A stretch of 64,000 nucleotides of DNA, taken from Daphnia pulex (taxonomy: Eukaryota; Arthropoda; Branchiopoda; Diplostraca; Daphniidae). The translations under genes and the position numbers were made by a program. Shown in pieces: positions 36,703 through 53,100 of the stretch. The notes under the pieces were generated by a model. That model was not told the origin of the DNA. It was given only the letters and a program-made list of their open reading frames with translations, and did not search any database. Numbering within the stretch: position 1 is the first letter of the stretch; each line of letters starts with the position of its first letter. The stretch spans positions 992,001-1,056,000 of the forward strand of contig NC_060021.1 of assembly GCF_021134715.1 (NCBI RefSeq), in the 5' to 3' direction.

Positions 36703-37658
36703 ACTTTATTTTATTAGAAGAATTGCGAAAAGAAAGACGAAATGAAATCGGTACGCACATCCCAAGAAATAAAGATAGTAATTAATTGTATAACAATTCA
36801 TTTTGCCACCCAATTGTTATTACGGGAGTATCGTTAACGTCCATTCTTCTTTGATCTACAGGTCAAACGGATAAGTAGTCTGCTTTCAACGAAAGAGATG
36901 CCAATTCTGGAGCTTAACAAGTTGGAGAAAGAATTAATGAGTTAATTTCTAGTACACGAGTAAGATTTTAGATGTATTCGATTCAACCAATTACAAATAC
37001 AATCATTCATATGGCAACCATCAGAGTATGTAAGTGCGGTTTGATTCGACAGGTTATCGTTATTTTCAATCGATCCACGATTTCACTCTGACTTCAAAGT
37101 AGCGCGAAGCAAACGTGCTGCCAATCAGACCAACCTTTTTCCGTTTCTAATTCAATTCATCGCTATCCTTGTCGACTCTTGCGCAAGTCTGTGCTGTGCA
37201 AGAATATCAAATTCGGAAAAGAAATACATTTTTTAAAAAAGACCGCGCATTTGTTTAAAAAAAAGAAAGGAAAAAAATTCAAAAGATTTCATTCTTGAAC
37301 GCTAGGTGGCTTCGAGGATGATGACATTAATAGATATGTGTGAATAAGATTTTTTTTTTTTTATCGAAGTATCAAAGTCTAACGAGCCGGTAGCGATTCC
37401 TCCTTCCTAAACGTTGCTGCTTATCGCTCTATGTCAATTTTACTTTCCGACTTGTTGGTTTGCCGAAAAAAACTTTTGAAAACTTTCAAGGATGTTGGCA
37501 AGTTTAGGATCTTAATACTTTTGGTGTAATAACAACCAGCAATGTACCGAATCAAATATAGGTTGTTAGAAATGTATTTAAATATTTGTATTACAATAGA
37601 ACGCGGAGCAATTTCTCGACTGTGTTTAACGCTGTTATTCTTTGAACGACATTAATTT
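36703..37658. other. Downstream of the synthetase: possible tail relic, then intergenic DNA
   Basis: Just after the stop, TTAGAAGAATTGCG recurs from the end of the ORF. At 36862-36945 a short frame after an acceptor CTACAG encodes about 27 residues ending TAA; it could be an unused alternative terminal exon. The rest is AT-rich and without a gene; a GCTAGGTGGC motif is at 37301. Confidence 0.4.
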
Positions 37659-39338
37659 TTAAAATGTCGACACAGTTCGAACTTGTTTGAAATCGGGTGT
37701 TGGCATTGATCGAGTTGAGAGATGGCGGAGATGTGGCCAATTAAAGTAGTTGGAATAAACCCTTTGGTTGGCTGCAATCCAGTCTAAGAAGTAAGACACC
37801 TGAGTGTAGATACCTGAAAGAACAATACTAGCGATTTAGTACATTTTTATCCCACAAAAATTCACGGTTGTTTAAAAATAATTCATTTAAAAAAAATGTC
37901 GGAATGGAATGATGTGGCTAATGTGGCGATCAAGATTCCTGCATCCGCATGTAACCAGTTAACTTGACTGTCATTTGAGATAACAACGAAGGGCATTATG
38001 CCATTCCGCATTGTATCGTACGTACCAGGATAAGAAGCTAAAGCGCATCCTTCGCCCCAGGAGACAATTCCGTAAAGGACGGCCGTCTCACCACTGCCTG
38101 TGAACAGCGGGCCGCCAGAGTCTCCCTGACAAGAATCAAGGCCGCCTGTGGGTATACAAAAATAGAAACAATTTCATTTTATTTTTATTTTTTCACTCAA
38201 CAGCGCATCCCACCAAATTCTATTTTGTGAATTACCCTTTTTCATGTCACCAGCACACATCATCGACGGAAGAACGATTCGATTTTCGGAATCACCACCG
38301 TAAGCCTTGTCGCAAACTTGGTCGGAAACCACCGTGATGTTGACACTTCGGAGAAGGTCAGAGAGCCTGTCATTTGACCAGGATGCAGACTATATCCGAT
38401 TTTAAAAAAAAAATGAAATAAAAATATTTCAATGTTATCAGTGATTTGCAATTCCAAGATAGAGATCAAAGTTTATATTACATTCGTGAATCCCCATCCG
38501 GATACGTTGACGTGAGTTCCAGCCGGCGGATCGTACTGAGAGGTAGGCTCCGGTAAGTTAATTGGTTTGGCAGAAGGCACACTGAGATCCAAAGGAGCTT
38601 GGTTCATCTGAATATAATGAAATCAAATTTATACAGAAAAAAAAATGATAATGAATTTACATACGAAAATAAGGGCGATGTCGTTTTTGAAATGATCGGT
38701 ATCGTATTCTTCGTGCACGATAAATGAAACGGGAAATGCATCCTGTTCATGTCCGCTGTTGATGGAGAGACTGTGCTCTCCGGCGACTACGCGCAAAGAG
38801 GTGTCATCAATCCTAATAAATTATAATAATAACATCATACATAATTAATGATAATTAATGCATCAAAAAATCTCGATCATTTTTATCAATTCCAAAGCAC
38901 TTAAAAAGGAGAAAAAAAAGATAATTTTCCAGCCTATATACCCGGAGACGCAATGGGCGGCAGTGATGACGACGTTAGCATCAAGAATAACTCCTCCGCA
39001 GTAATGAGCCCAGCGAGATCCGGCGTCACTCCGGCGCTGTATAGAAACCTGGAATGGAAGCGAATTGGGCACGACTATTGTCCCTCCTACGATTTTCTCC
39101 TGTGGAATCCTTTGATAGCTTCCTCTATTATTCATAATGAGCGAGGCGCTCCTGTGAGGTGATGACGTCACGGATTCGGAAATCACTTGGCAATAATGAA
39201 TGAGAAAAGCAATCCAAGAATATGTTATCGAGAAGCCAATCAATATTTACAAAAAAAAAAGTAAAAATTTATTTGTTTTAAAGTTTTACCGGTAGAACAG
39301 CAGACAACGAAGGTAGCAAGCAGCACAACGAACTTCAT
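37659..39338 (-). CDS. Secreted trypsin-like serine protease (S1 family), 331 aa
   Basis: Seven exons on the minus strand: 39338-39290, 39185-38942, 38812-38665, 38607-38482, 38389-38236, 38145-38026 and 37813-37659, all GT-AG and in phase. A signal peptide ('[16 protein letters not shown]') and a ~35-residue propeptide precede the activation site 'QEK|IVGGT'. Catalytic residues: His in 'VITAAHC', Asp in 'KNDIALIF', Ser in 'GDSGGPL'. Asp six residues before the Ser ('[10 protein letters not shown]') and 'SWGEGCA' predict cleavage after Lys/Arg, consistent with self-activation at Lys. After the usual end at 'FLDWIAANQ' there is an unusual extension of about 38 residues to the stop. Likely a digestive or haemolymph protease. 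Confidence 0.92.
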
Positions 39339-40230
39339 TTCGGCCGGAATCGTTAACTTTTACTAACGAGAAGAGTCAACCGAAGAAAGCCCTTAATGAA
39401 ATGGTTCGGAAAGGAAGGTTAAACTAATTTTAAGAAATTTGCGTAGAAATTGAAATCAAAACTAAATTTTCACTTTTTTAGTTTGCCGTGCAAATACAGG
39501 AAGAACGTAGAGGCCAATAGTTCAACTTAGACTGATGAATTTGCCGCAAGCAAAGTGGAGTTCTTTTGAGTTTTATTTCGCAGAAAAGGTCATTATCATT
39601 TTTGGTTTTTCCGAGAATCCGCTGCTCTGGCGGATGGGGGTGAAGAGGTCAAAGTTTACCACAGGTCAATGGAATTATAAAAAATTTATTTAAAAAAATT
39701 TAATTAGATCAGAATTACTGAAGTCGAATATTATATCTATACAAATAGGAGAGCAGCAAACAAGGTTTCACACATAATCTTTAATCAGATTATAATGTGT
39801 CGCATGAATCCGTGTAGTTACCAGTTACATTTGTCACACCATAAACGAGACCAGAAACGAAAGCTTATCTCCTTGTATTGGTACTATTTCAAAGTTCAAC
39901 CGATATCTCTGCCGTTGTTATAAAATAAAAACAACAGCTTTGAGTTTATTTGTTATGTTTTTAACTGGTCCAACTGCCATTCGTTAAAATTATAAATACA
40001 TTTTGGTCAAAATAACCTTTTTTTTTGTAACCGAAGAAAATTATCTCATCTAAATTTGACTGATGTTGACTGTTGATTATCGATTATGACTCATATTATT
40101 TTACTTCAAGTTTGAGTAATAAATAAAAAGGGCTGAAGCACTTTACATTTAAAAGAACACATTCGTAATGATTGCTTCTTCTTGATTTATTATTTGTCAG
40201 TTGCTATGCCGACGAAATTGTCCACTATAG
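39339..40230. other. Protease promoter region and intergenic DNA
   Basis: AT-rich; no gene is supported. The first ~60 bases on the minus strand are the likely 5' UTR of the protease. Confidence 0.5.
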
Positions 40231-40485
40231 ATGGTTCGAAGGAAATCTGGGTCTCCATCATCTGGAAATTTACTCGACTCCAACGGAAGTGTGTGGATTG
40301 TGGACTCTCACCCTAATAACGTGGTGACGAAGCGGAGGGCTAAACTCCACTCTAAAAGTGTAAGCCCAAATCATATCGAATTGTTGAACAAATTTCGACG
40401 AGCCTCCAGCGAGAACTCGACCATCATTATTCCAACTGTCGTGGTTGGATACAGTCACAATCGTACAAAGCGCTCGTTAAAATAA
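40231..40485 (+). CDS. Hypothetical small ORF, 84 codons
   Basis: Basic, Ser/Asn-rich frame ('MVRRKSGSPSSGNLLDSNG', ending 'RTKRSLK'). Another ATG in a different frame starts 25 bp upstream (40206) and reads 37 codons. It lies 0.6-0.8 kb upstream of the receptor start, so it could be an upstream ORF or part of that gene's leader. No family was recognised. Confidence 0.25.
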   Translation: MVRRKSGSPSSGNLLDSNGSVWIVDSHPNNVVTKRRAKLHSKSVSPNHIELLNKFRRASSENSTIIIPTVVVGYSHNRTKRSLK

Positions 40486-40999
40486 GAAAAGAAACAGTAA
40501 CCATTTTTTCGACATGAAAAATTGTTCAATTGAACGGTAGATGGTAGCAGAGGGAGCCGCCCAAGTAAATGCCCGTGGAAAAAAGGAAAAAAAGAAGAAG
40601 AGAAGCCAAAGCCAGAGCCCAACGTTGACCGATTTAGTGCCCATGGTTAAGCGCAAACAAAAAAAGAATTGTCAGCCAAATACTAGATTCAGTGTGCGTT
40701 CTGCGTTGTTTGTTATCGACTGCTTTTTTAACTTTTAACTTCTCACATTACGTATTGTTTGCTGGTGGACATTGTTGCTACGCCGAAACGGGAGCAAAAT
40801 TTGGTCACTTGAAATTGCAATTTCTTCCCAGTGCGGATTTACGTTATTTCTTTCCTCTTTGGTGTTGTACATTGTACATATATTCGATGGTTTCATTCCA
40901 GACAGCCATGTCTGGAATGGCTAGACTGGGCGGAGCGTAACCGTTTTTTTTCTCTCTCTCTACGCATCCCGAATTGAAATTTTCATCTTCTTTCTTCAC

Positions 41000-41049
41000 C
41001 GGGGGTCTTTTATAATATCCACCGTACAACAACCTTTGCCGAATCGAAA
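41000..41049 (+). promoter_or_regulatory. Core promoter / 5' UTR candidate of the type I receptor
   Basis: TTTTATAATA near 41009 lies about 40 bp before the ATG. It may be a TATA-like box or simply AT-rich leader; a farther upstream start is equally possible. Confidence 0.3.
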
Positions 41050-45354
<4,305 letters not shown>

Positions 45355-47155
45355 TAAAAATAACAACACTGCCCCCCCTCCCCCTTCTCCTTCCCGTTGA
45401 CCTTATGTCAGAAAAAATTAAAAACAGATAAATGAACAGTTCAAATACGTTTGTCAGCTACTTATATACATTTAGTACGTCTCGCTTTGTTTCAAAACAA
45501 TTTAAGTGTGTGTACGTGTGTGTGTTGAAAAATGTGAATGCGTTGGGAGTGCATGAGAGTGTCTCGTAACCCCTGCCATCAACCCACTTTTTTTGTTTTT
45601 CTCTCTTTGATTGTTGATTGTGTGGATGGTGATGATGATCTGTCTCCTGATTACTAGCTGTAGTAATTCTGTTTTAAAAAATCAATTCATTAATTATTAT
45701 TATTATTATTCAGTCTTTAAATTTTTTTTTTCTTCCTTCTCCTACCCCCTGCCCTATTATCTCTATGTGACCGAGACACACATTTATATGATACCCAAAC
45801 TCACTCATCGGTACGATTCCGAAACAATTATCGCGTGTTGGAATTTTGTTTAATTGCTTTCAATTTCATCCAATCCAAATTTCGTTTCAGAAGAGTATAT
45901 ATAGATATATTCATCATTTATGTTCTTTTTTTTAATGTCCTCCAGCTCCTAATTTTGTTTTTCGGTTTTTTCAACATGAAACAGTTATTGATGACACATA
46001 TACAGAGTCAAAAATTCTTTTCTTTTCCAATAATTTTCTTTTTTTCTTAATCTTGTTTTTTTTATTTTTAATCCGACGATACTTGATACGACAAACGATT
46101 GAATTTCTTATTTTGATCGGATTAACTGTTAGTCGATTTGGTTTTCCACTGAAATTTTAATAGGTTAAAAAATTTAACTTTTGTTCTTTTCTTTAGGTCT
46201 GCCTAAAAGAAAAAGTATTTCAGGAGTCAACACTATTAGAATGTAGATAGATGTATATATGTATAGTTATGTGCTTGAATATATACCGTATATGAATATA
46301 TATACGTATACACTTTAAAGACATGAAGCTATAAACATGTAAAACTATTGCATCTTCTTCAATATTAATAATAATCTTCCAACATCAACATAAAAATTAG
46401 CAACAAATTAGAGAGAAAAAGAAATTCATCATCTTCTTTATATATAGTATATGTATATGACTTTGTCGAACGGAATAGTATACGATTGGTTTGGGGGAGA
46501 GGGGAATTATTTCATATAATATAAATGTGTTTTAATTTCGTTTTTTTTTTGTCTTTTTGTCTTCTCCATTAATTTAATGGGAACTTGTAGAGTCTTCGCG
46601 CTGTGGGCGCACGGCGCCGCTTCTCCGCCAAAGTCTTCTTTTTGGTTTAAATCCTCAGCTGCTCAGCAGTTTCGTCACTCTCTTGAAAAGCCATCAAGTT
46701 GATTTATCAGGAGCCCAAATTGTCTTCTTCTTCTAGAATCGACTGTCGTCTTCAAACAGACGACCGGCCGCCCAAGTTCAATAATAAAAATCTTTTTTTT
46801 TTTTAAATCATCTACCTAATTTAACCCAATCACTTTTCTATATAATCTACAAAAACATGGGATCGATGCTACATGATAATTGATCAAATCGGCGGAAGGA
46901 AAAATGAATTATTAACACGAATATTAATTGTTGAATATTTTGTTCTTTGTCTTGAAGTGAGCCGACGATAAATAAAACCAAACGAACGAACCGAAATTCT
47001 CAATCTATATAGCGCGGAGATCATCTATAAACTCTTGTAAAACGCGTACCAGCACAAACCAAAAAAAGTTTCGAAAAAGTAGAAAATGTATAACGCGGCA
47101 CCTGGCGAGTTGATGACGCAATGTCATCATTGTTTGGGAGGGGGTTATTAGATTT
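45355..47155. other. Receptor 3' UTR and intergenic DNA between convergent genes
   Basis: AATAAA overlaps the receptor stop region (45353-45358). The rest is AT-rich with TATA/TGTA microsatellite-like tracts near 46250-46320. The receptor and the transporter converge here, so both 3' UTRs probably occupy much of the stretch. No gene was seen. Confidence 0.5.
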
Positions 47156-50100
47156 TTAGTGTTCGTCGCGGTGGCTGATGCTGAACGACCGATTGCTGGA
47201 CGCCGTCATTTCTAAACGGCCGACAGCCTCTTCTTCATCTTCCTCTTCGATGGCCGTGTCGATGTACTCCTAATATTCCAAAATTAATTTAGAAAATTGA
47301 TAATCTTTGAAATTTCATTTTAAAACTGACGTCGACGTCGGTCATCATCTGCTTGGTGGAAATGGTCGTCTCGTTGCGCCGGATGACACCTTTGTTGATG
47401 TCCGTGTCGAGCCGGAGGAATTGGAAGCGACGCAACAGGAACACGGCCGGAATGGGCAGGACCGACAGGGTGGCCAGCAAACCGCCAACGATCAACACCC
47501 ACTGCGGGTAGGGTGTCAGAAAGCTCTTGCCCTGGAAACCAGCCAAAAAAAAAGTGAATTAATAAATGATAAACCAGGAAATATGATGGATGGCGGTCAA
47601 TGGGTTCTTTTCATGGGCGTCGGTATAATAAGGCAAACGAGTCACGCGCCGGCCCATCACCCAGCAGTCCCAGCACCAGCACCCACCTCTTGGGCATTCC
47701 AGGCATAATAGGCGGGTTTGTCGAACGAGCGGTAAATGATGGACGCCACCAAGAGGACGCTGATCAATACGGGGCCGACAAAACGCCATGTGATCTGCCA
47801 GTAGGGCCCTGGCATGTGACCCGTCATCTGCAGGATGTCTTGCGAGAATCTGCCGAATAATTGACAATTTTTTTTAATAAATTTAGAACTTATGAAACGA
47901 TCGCTCGGATAATTAAACAGAAAAGAATAAAATATGATTTCATATGTCAAGACGGCCCATATAGTATATAAATGCTCTTTTAAAAAAGGAATTAAATAAG
48001 GAAAATTACGCAATCTGCTATCTTGTAAATTCAAGAGCAGATCGATACGATATTACTATACGCCGTTTCCAGGGCGGTTTCACGCTCAGCTTATTGTTCA
48101 CCTTATCGTCGCCGGGAGATGCCAACTGATTCGATTGGAACAGCGGCAACAATCTGAACCTTATAGTTCGTTACATCAAAGATGCTATCATCATCTGGCA
48201 ACATCTTCCATCGGTAAAATAAATAAAAAAGGAGGAATAATGATATGGCGACACGGTTATCTAGCCATTTAAACGGACCCGTCAATAACTCTTATATTAT
48301 ACTGTGCTCCTAAGTAGATTTCTAGGTCATGCCCAAAGTGCCTAGGGAGATTATCTCTAAGACGTACTTTCGGTGTCCATAAATGTACATGACGGCGATG
48401 GACTCTAGGAGGGCGATAAAGATCAATCCGGTAGTTCCGGCGAACGAGTCGAAGATCTTGACCCAGTACTCGCCCGATCCGGTCACGAACAGCAGGCCGA
48501 TCAGGTAACTGACGATGCACACGGCGGCTATTATACAGATAATAAGTCAAAAACCAAAATCGATATAATAATTGATATGGGGATAAAAGTCTATACCGGA
48601 GACGACTTCCTTGCGGGCTCCGCGGACGATCTGAATGTCAAAGACGGTGCTGATGACGCCTTCGAGCGTGCCGATCTGGGAGCCGACGCCCAGGGCCAGC
48701 AACATCAGAAAGAAGAGAATGGCCCAGAACGGGGCCGCCGGTAGCTCGACGATGGCCTGCGTGAAGACGATGAACACCAGACCCGTCCCTTCCACCGACT
48801 AGATATAATAATATTTTCCAACAATCGAAAAGAGCCGATTAGACAAACACAGCACACACACATACAGTTCATATCATTCGTCCGTATGGTCTATTTGTCT
48901 GGTACGGTCGGGTTATTATATTCTACATTGATAGTCCTTACACAGATGATCAAACGAGACGAGTATTATAAAGAATAAAAAGCTGACTCTGCTGCTGCTT
49001 GCATTCTCTGAATAAATCGATCCTACTGTACTATACATATCCTTTGTCTGTTCAATAGTCATCTAAGCTCTCTCTGCCTTGATGCCTCACATATCCATTC
49101 TGCTCATCCACATTCATCTCTTTCATATATTTTTCACGGCAAATGTAAATAGGTACACCACAAAAGGCGCTAGATGACGAATGGATAATGGCTGGTCATT
49201 CTAGGCAATCGTATATATAATAGCCTATATACTTTCTGGATATTAACTCAAAGAAGTATTATACCATTGAAAAAATAGACACTTGAAAACAAATCAAGCG
49301 AGTCTGAGTGAGCCCAGGGCAACCACCGTGACTTTTCACTATTCAGAGATGAACCTTTCGCATTTGATCTTTTTAACTACTTTCTTAATATTATGCAATT
49401 TCACCTCGTTCATGATTTCTTCCAGGTTGCAACCTCGGAGTCCCAGGTCTTTGGACTCGTCGCGGTACTGCAGGAAATTGGCGTAGGCCTCGTCTGTCAA
49501 ACTGCCGTTGACGAGTAGACCGGGAAATCGCTGGCCAATCAGATCTTTATCGCTGTTATATAATGATGTAACAATAAGTTATTTAAATAATTTTGAAAAT
49601 GGAATAATGAAGAGATATAATATAACTGACTGGTTGACGCAGAGGTCGTAAGAGCGGACGGCCTTGAAGCCGAGAATGGCGAAGATGACGACGCTGGCGT
49701 AGACGGCCGTGGCCGCGTTGCAGACGGACAGGATGAGAGTGTCTTTGACGCAATTGTTGCGCGGCGGGTTGTAGCTGCCGAAGGCGATGAGCGAGCCGAA
49801 CCCGATGTTGAACGAATAAAAGACCTGGGTGGCAGCGTCCAGCCAGACGGTCGGGTCCAATAATTTGTGCATCTGCAAATCAAATCAAATATTGAATTTT
49901 AAAAAGTAATAAAAACACGTTCAATCATTCAAATAGGATTACTACATATTCCAGTTATTTTACGACAGTCTAACACGAATATTTCATAATTTGCTTCGGT
50001 AAACACTAGACAATTGAATTGTTTGATAATCAACACAGGAAAATGAAGTCAACAAAATTTGAATTTGTCGCTCTTTCATAACTCTTACGCCGGCATGGCA

Positions 50101-53100
50101 ACATGAGCACCCCGGCAATTTTCCAGGTATTTCAGATCACGCAATCACGAATGTCGTAACAACAGCTGTCGTCTCCCAAAACACATAAAAAAATAAATCA
50201 TCGATTTTCTTGACTATATAGCTCTAAAAAACAATAATTTCTGTTTGGCAAATCCTGAAGATGGAAGAATAAGGAGCTATTTACTATACAGAAAATACAC
50301 ATATGAACGTTTTCTATATACTTGTGGTTGTAGCATGTGGGCTAATCCAGCGCCAGCTCCCTTGAGGGTGATGCCTCTGATGAAAAAGATGGTGAGAACG
50401 GCGTAGGGGAAGAGCGCCGTGAAATAGACAACCTACACACAAAACAGAATAGAATCATAATAGCACATAGATCAGCCATCAGCACTGAATAACCGCCCAT
50501 GTAACAAGTATAAACCATTTCACGTATGGACACACAGATGTTACAAAGAATCAAAATTTACAATAGAACATCGTTGGCTTATAAACTAGACACAAAAACG
50601 GGACTTTTATAACTCACGCCAGCCATTGTGGGATGAACACAAAAACGACCAATGGGATCGAAATGAATTTTTAGGCGGTAAAATTCAAATTGAGAAATTT
50701 TTTTTTAAATGATACCTTTCCGGAAGATTGGATGCCTCGCATCGTGATGAAGTAAACAATAATCCAGGAGAGTAGAAGACACAGGGCCATCCACCACTTG
50801 ATGCCTTCCGGCTGGTCGACGCTCGGCGAAATGTCCAGGGCCGTCCGGTACCAGAAGTAAGCCGTTTCGGTGGCGGCCGTGCATTCCTTGACGGCCGTCC
50901 CGTTCGAATCGATCGGACACGTCGACCAAGGTAGAGGAGACTATCATAAATCAAAATTGAATCAAAATCAATATCAAACATAGATAGAAATTGATTTATA
51001 TTCGATTAAGTTATAGTTAGACCTGGAAGGAGTTGAACAGGTAGTAGAAACACCAGGTGATGATGACGTTGTAGTAGAGGCCGACGAGAAAGGCGACCAG
51101 CGTCGAAGCGATGCCCAGACCGCCCAGCCACGGGTGGATGAGATTCCAGGCCCCGAGCGAGCCCTGACGTAACTTCTGCCCCAGCGCCAACTCCACCAGG
51201 AAGAGCGGGATGCCCTCCAGCAGTAGCATGACGAAGAACGGAATCAAAAACGCTCCTACATGCACAGACGTAACAGGATTATATAGGTAGGTCAACGAAA
51301 TCACATGCCAAACAACAAACAGCAGCAGCAGCAGCAGCAAATAGAAATGTAACATGAATAAGGACAAAAAGAGAAGTGGATTATACACACAGCAGCACCA
51401 GCACTCAATATTCACGAATGCGTTTTTCCTTTTGAACGCCTCCAAACGTGCCAATCGGATCACGTGTCCTCCCCCCATATAGTCTTACCAGGGATAAAGA
51501 CTTATAGACTATATAGACTTGGTTCATCGTCACACGCAAACTATAACTCCAGCACTTTGAAAAAGTATCTGATGTGGAAGGGGTTTATTTTTGCTACTAT
51601 ATTCAAAACAAAATGCAACTATACATAGTATAGGAGCCTAAATACTTTTGACACAAGGTTTATAGATACACATGGACGCAGTACGGAAACCTGTCCCGGT
51701 CTTCTTCATTACACGCGCTGTCACATTCGATCGATATATTGGTATTATCTATATAATATCTGTTTTTTTGTTTGAAATCTTGTATATAATAGCGACTCTA
51801 TCCGGTCCTTTTGCAAGAATTAAGAGTGGAAAAGCATCTGCTGCACACCAATAATAATGGCGCGTGTATACATAAAAAAAAGGAAATTTCTCTAGAAGCT
51901 TTTTCGTCTTTGTTGTCGATTGATTACATTACGTCGATGAAGATCTCGAATCAAGTCGGCCTTCTTTATATCTATACACATGTTGTCTATGTATAGCTCA
52001 CCGATGAGAGTGTATTTAGCTATATAGCGCTCACGTCGTCGTCTCATCTTCCAGGACGGAAACGGAAGCGCAGATGAGCGCGAGCGCGATGACGCTCGTG
52101 ATTCGCAGAAACCTGTATAGATGTTGGCTCTCAGCTCTCTCTCTGTTTGATTCACTTATTCATCTGTGAACATTGTAGTAAATATATATGACTTTGGCTG
52201 TATTACATATATAATACACGACCTGACTTCTTTGTTTAAAAAAGAACCAGCCGTAAAATAGAAATGGGATGTTATATACTACTAAAATTAAAATCTATAA
52301 GGCTTCTTTTCCTACATAGCTATTACGCAACACAGTTATTTGGGTCGTATCCGTTTTGGCTTTGGGAAAGAGCGTTGATTGCCTTTTTTGTTTGGGCTAT
52401 TTTATTCCCATCGATTCTTTTCGCGATGAATACAAGAAGTGAACTCGATGTTACATTGGAGATTGATGCGACTGTCGCCATAGTGATCAACTCTATAGGA
52501 CGACATTTTTCGCGTGAACCCCTTGGCATTTTCGAGTGATATAGCATACATTTAATACCCATCGAACGTATTTGGAGGACCCATTACTATTGCTGCTGGC
52601 GCGTCTCTATCGCGCTATATCGATTTCGCCGTCGGATCGAATTTTCAACTCTCTCTCTCGTCTCTCTGGCTCTTTTTTCTCTGTCTCTTTCATCTACGTC
52701 ATGCGCGCCTGATTTCACGCTCTCATATTTGCCCTTCCCCCAGTCCCAGTCTTTACTGCCGTGTATTGGGTCTATCTATCCAATTTTTGTTTTCTATATT
52801 ATGTGATGTGCTTCTTTTTTTTATTTTTATCCAATCGATAAATCGCAATTACAATTTTTTTTCGTTTTTTTTGGGGGTTGCGATGCATAAAAAAATGTCC
52901 CACTCTGCTGATTTGTATTTACAGTTTGGCTGATTGCGTAAATTATTCCGTATTTATACAAATCATTATTTTGATTTTGTTTGTTCGCTGCGGGGTTTGG
53001 GCGCCCGCCTGTTGACTTGCATTACATAGTCAAAAGGGAAAATACATAGTACTCAAAATAGATTCGGGTGAATAAGAAAAAATAGAAAAACTATATTCGA

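Noticed and set aside
47307-47708. 133-codon plus-strand ORF
   Set aside because: Antisense shadow of the transporter's coding exons 9 and 10.
52264-52539. 91-codon plus-strand ORF in the transporter's first intron
   Set aside because: No family resemblance, no supporting splice or promoter signals, and the opposite strand is equally open.
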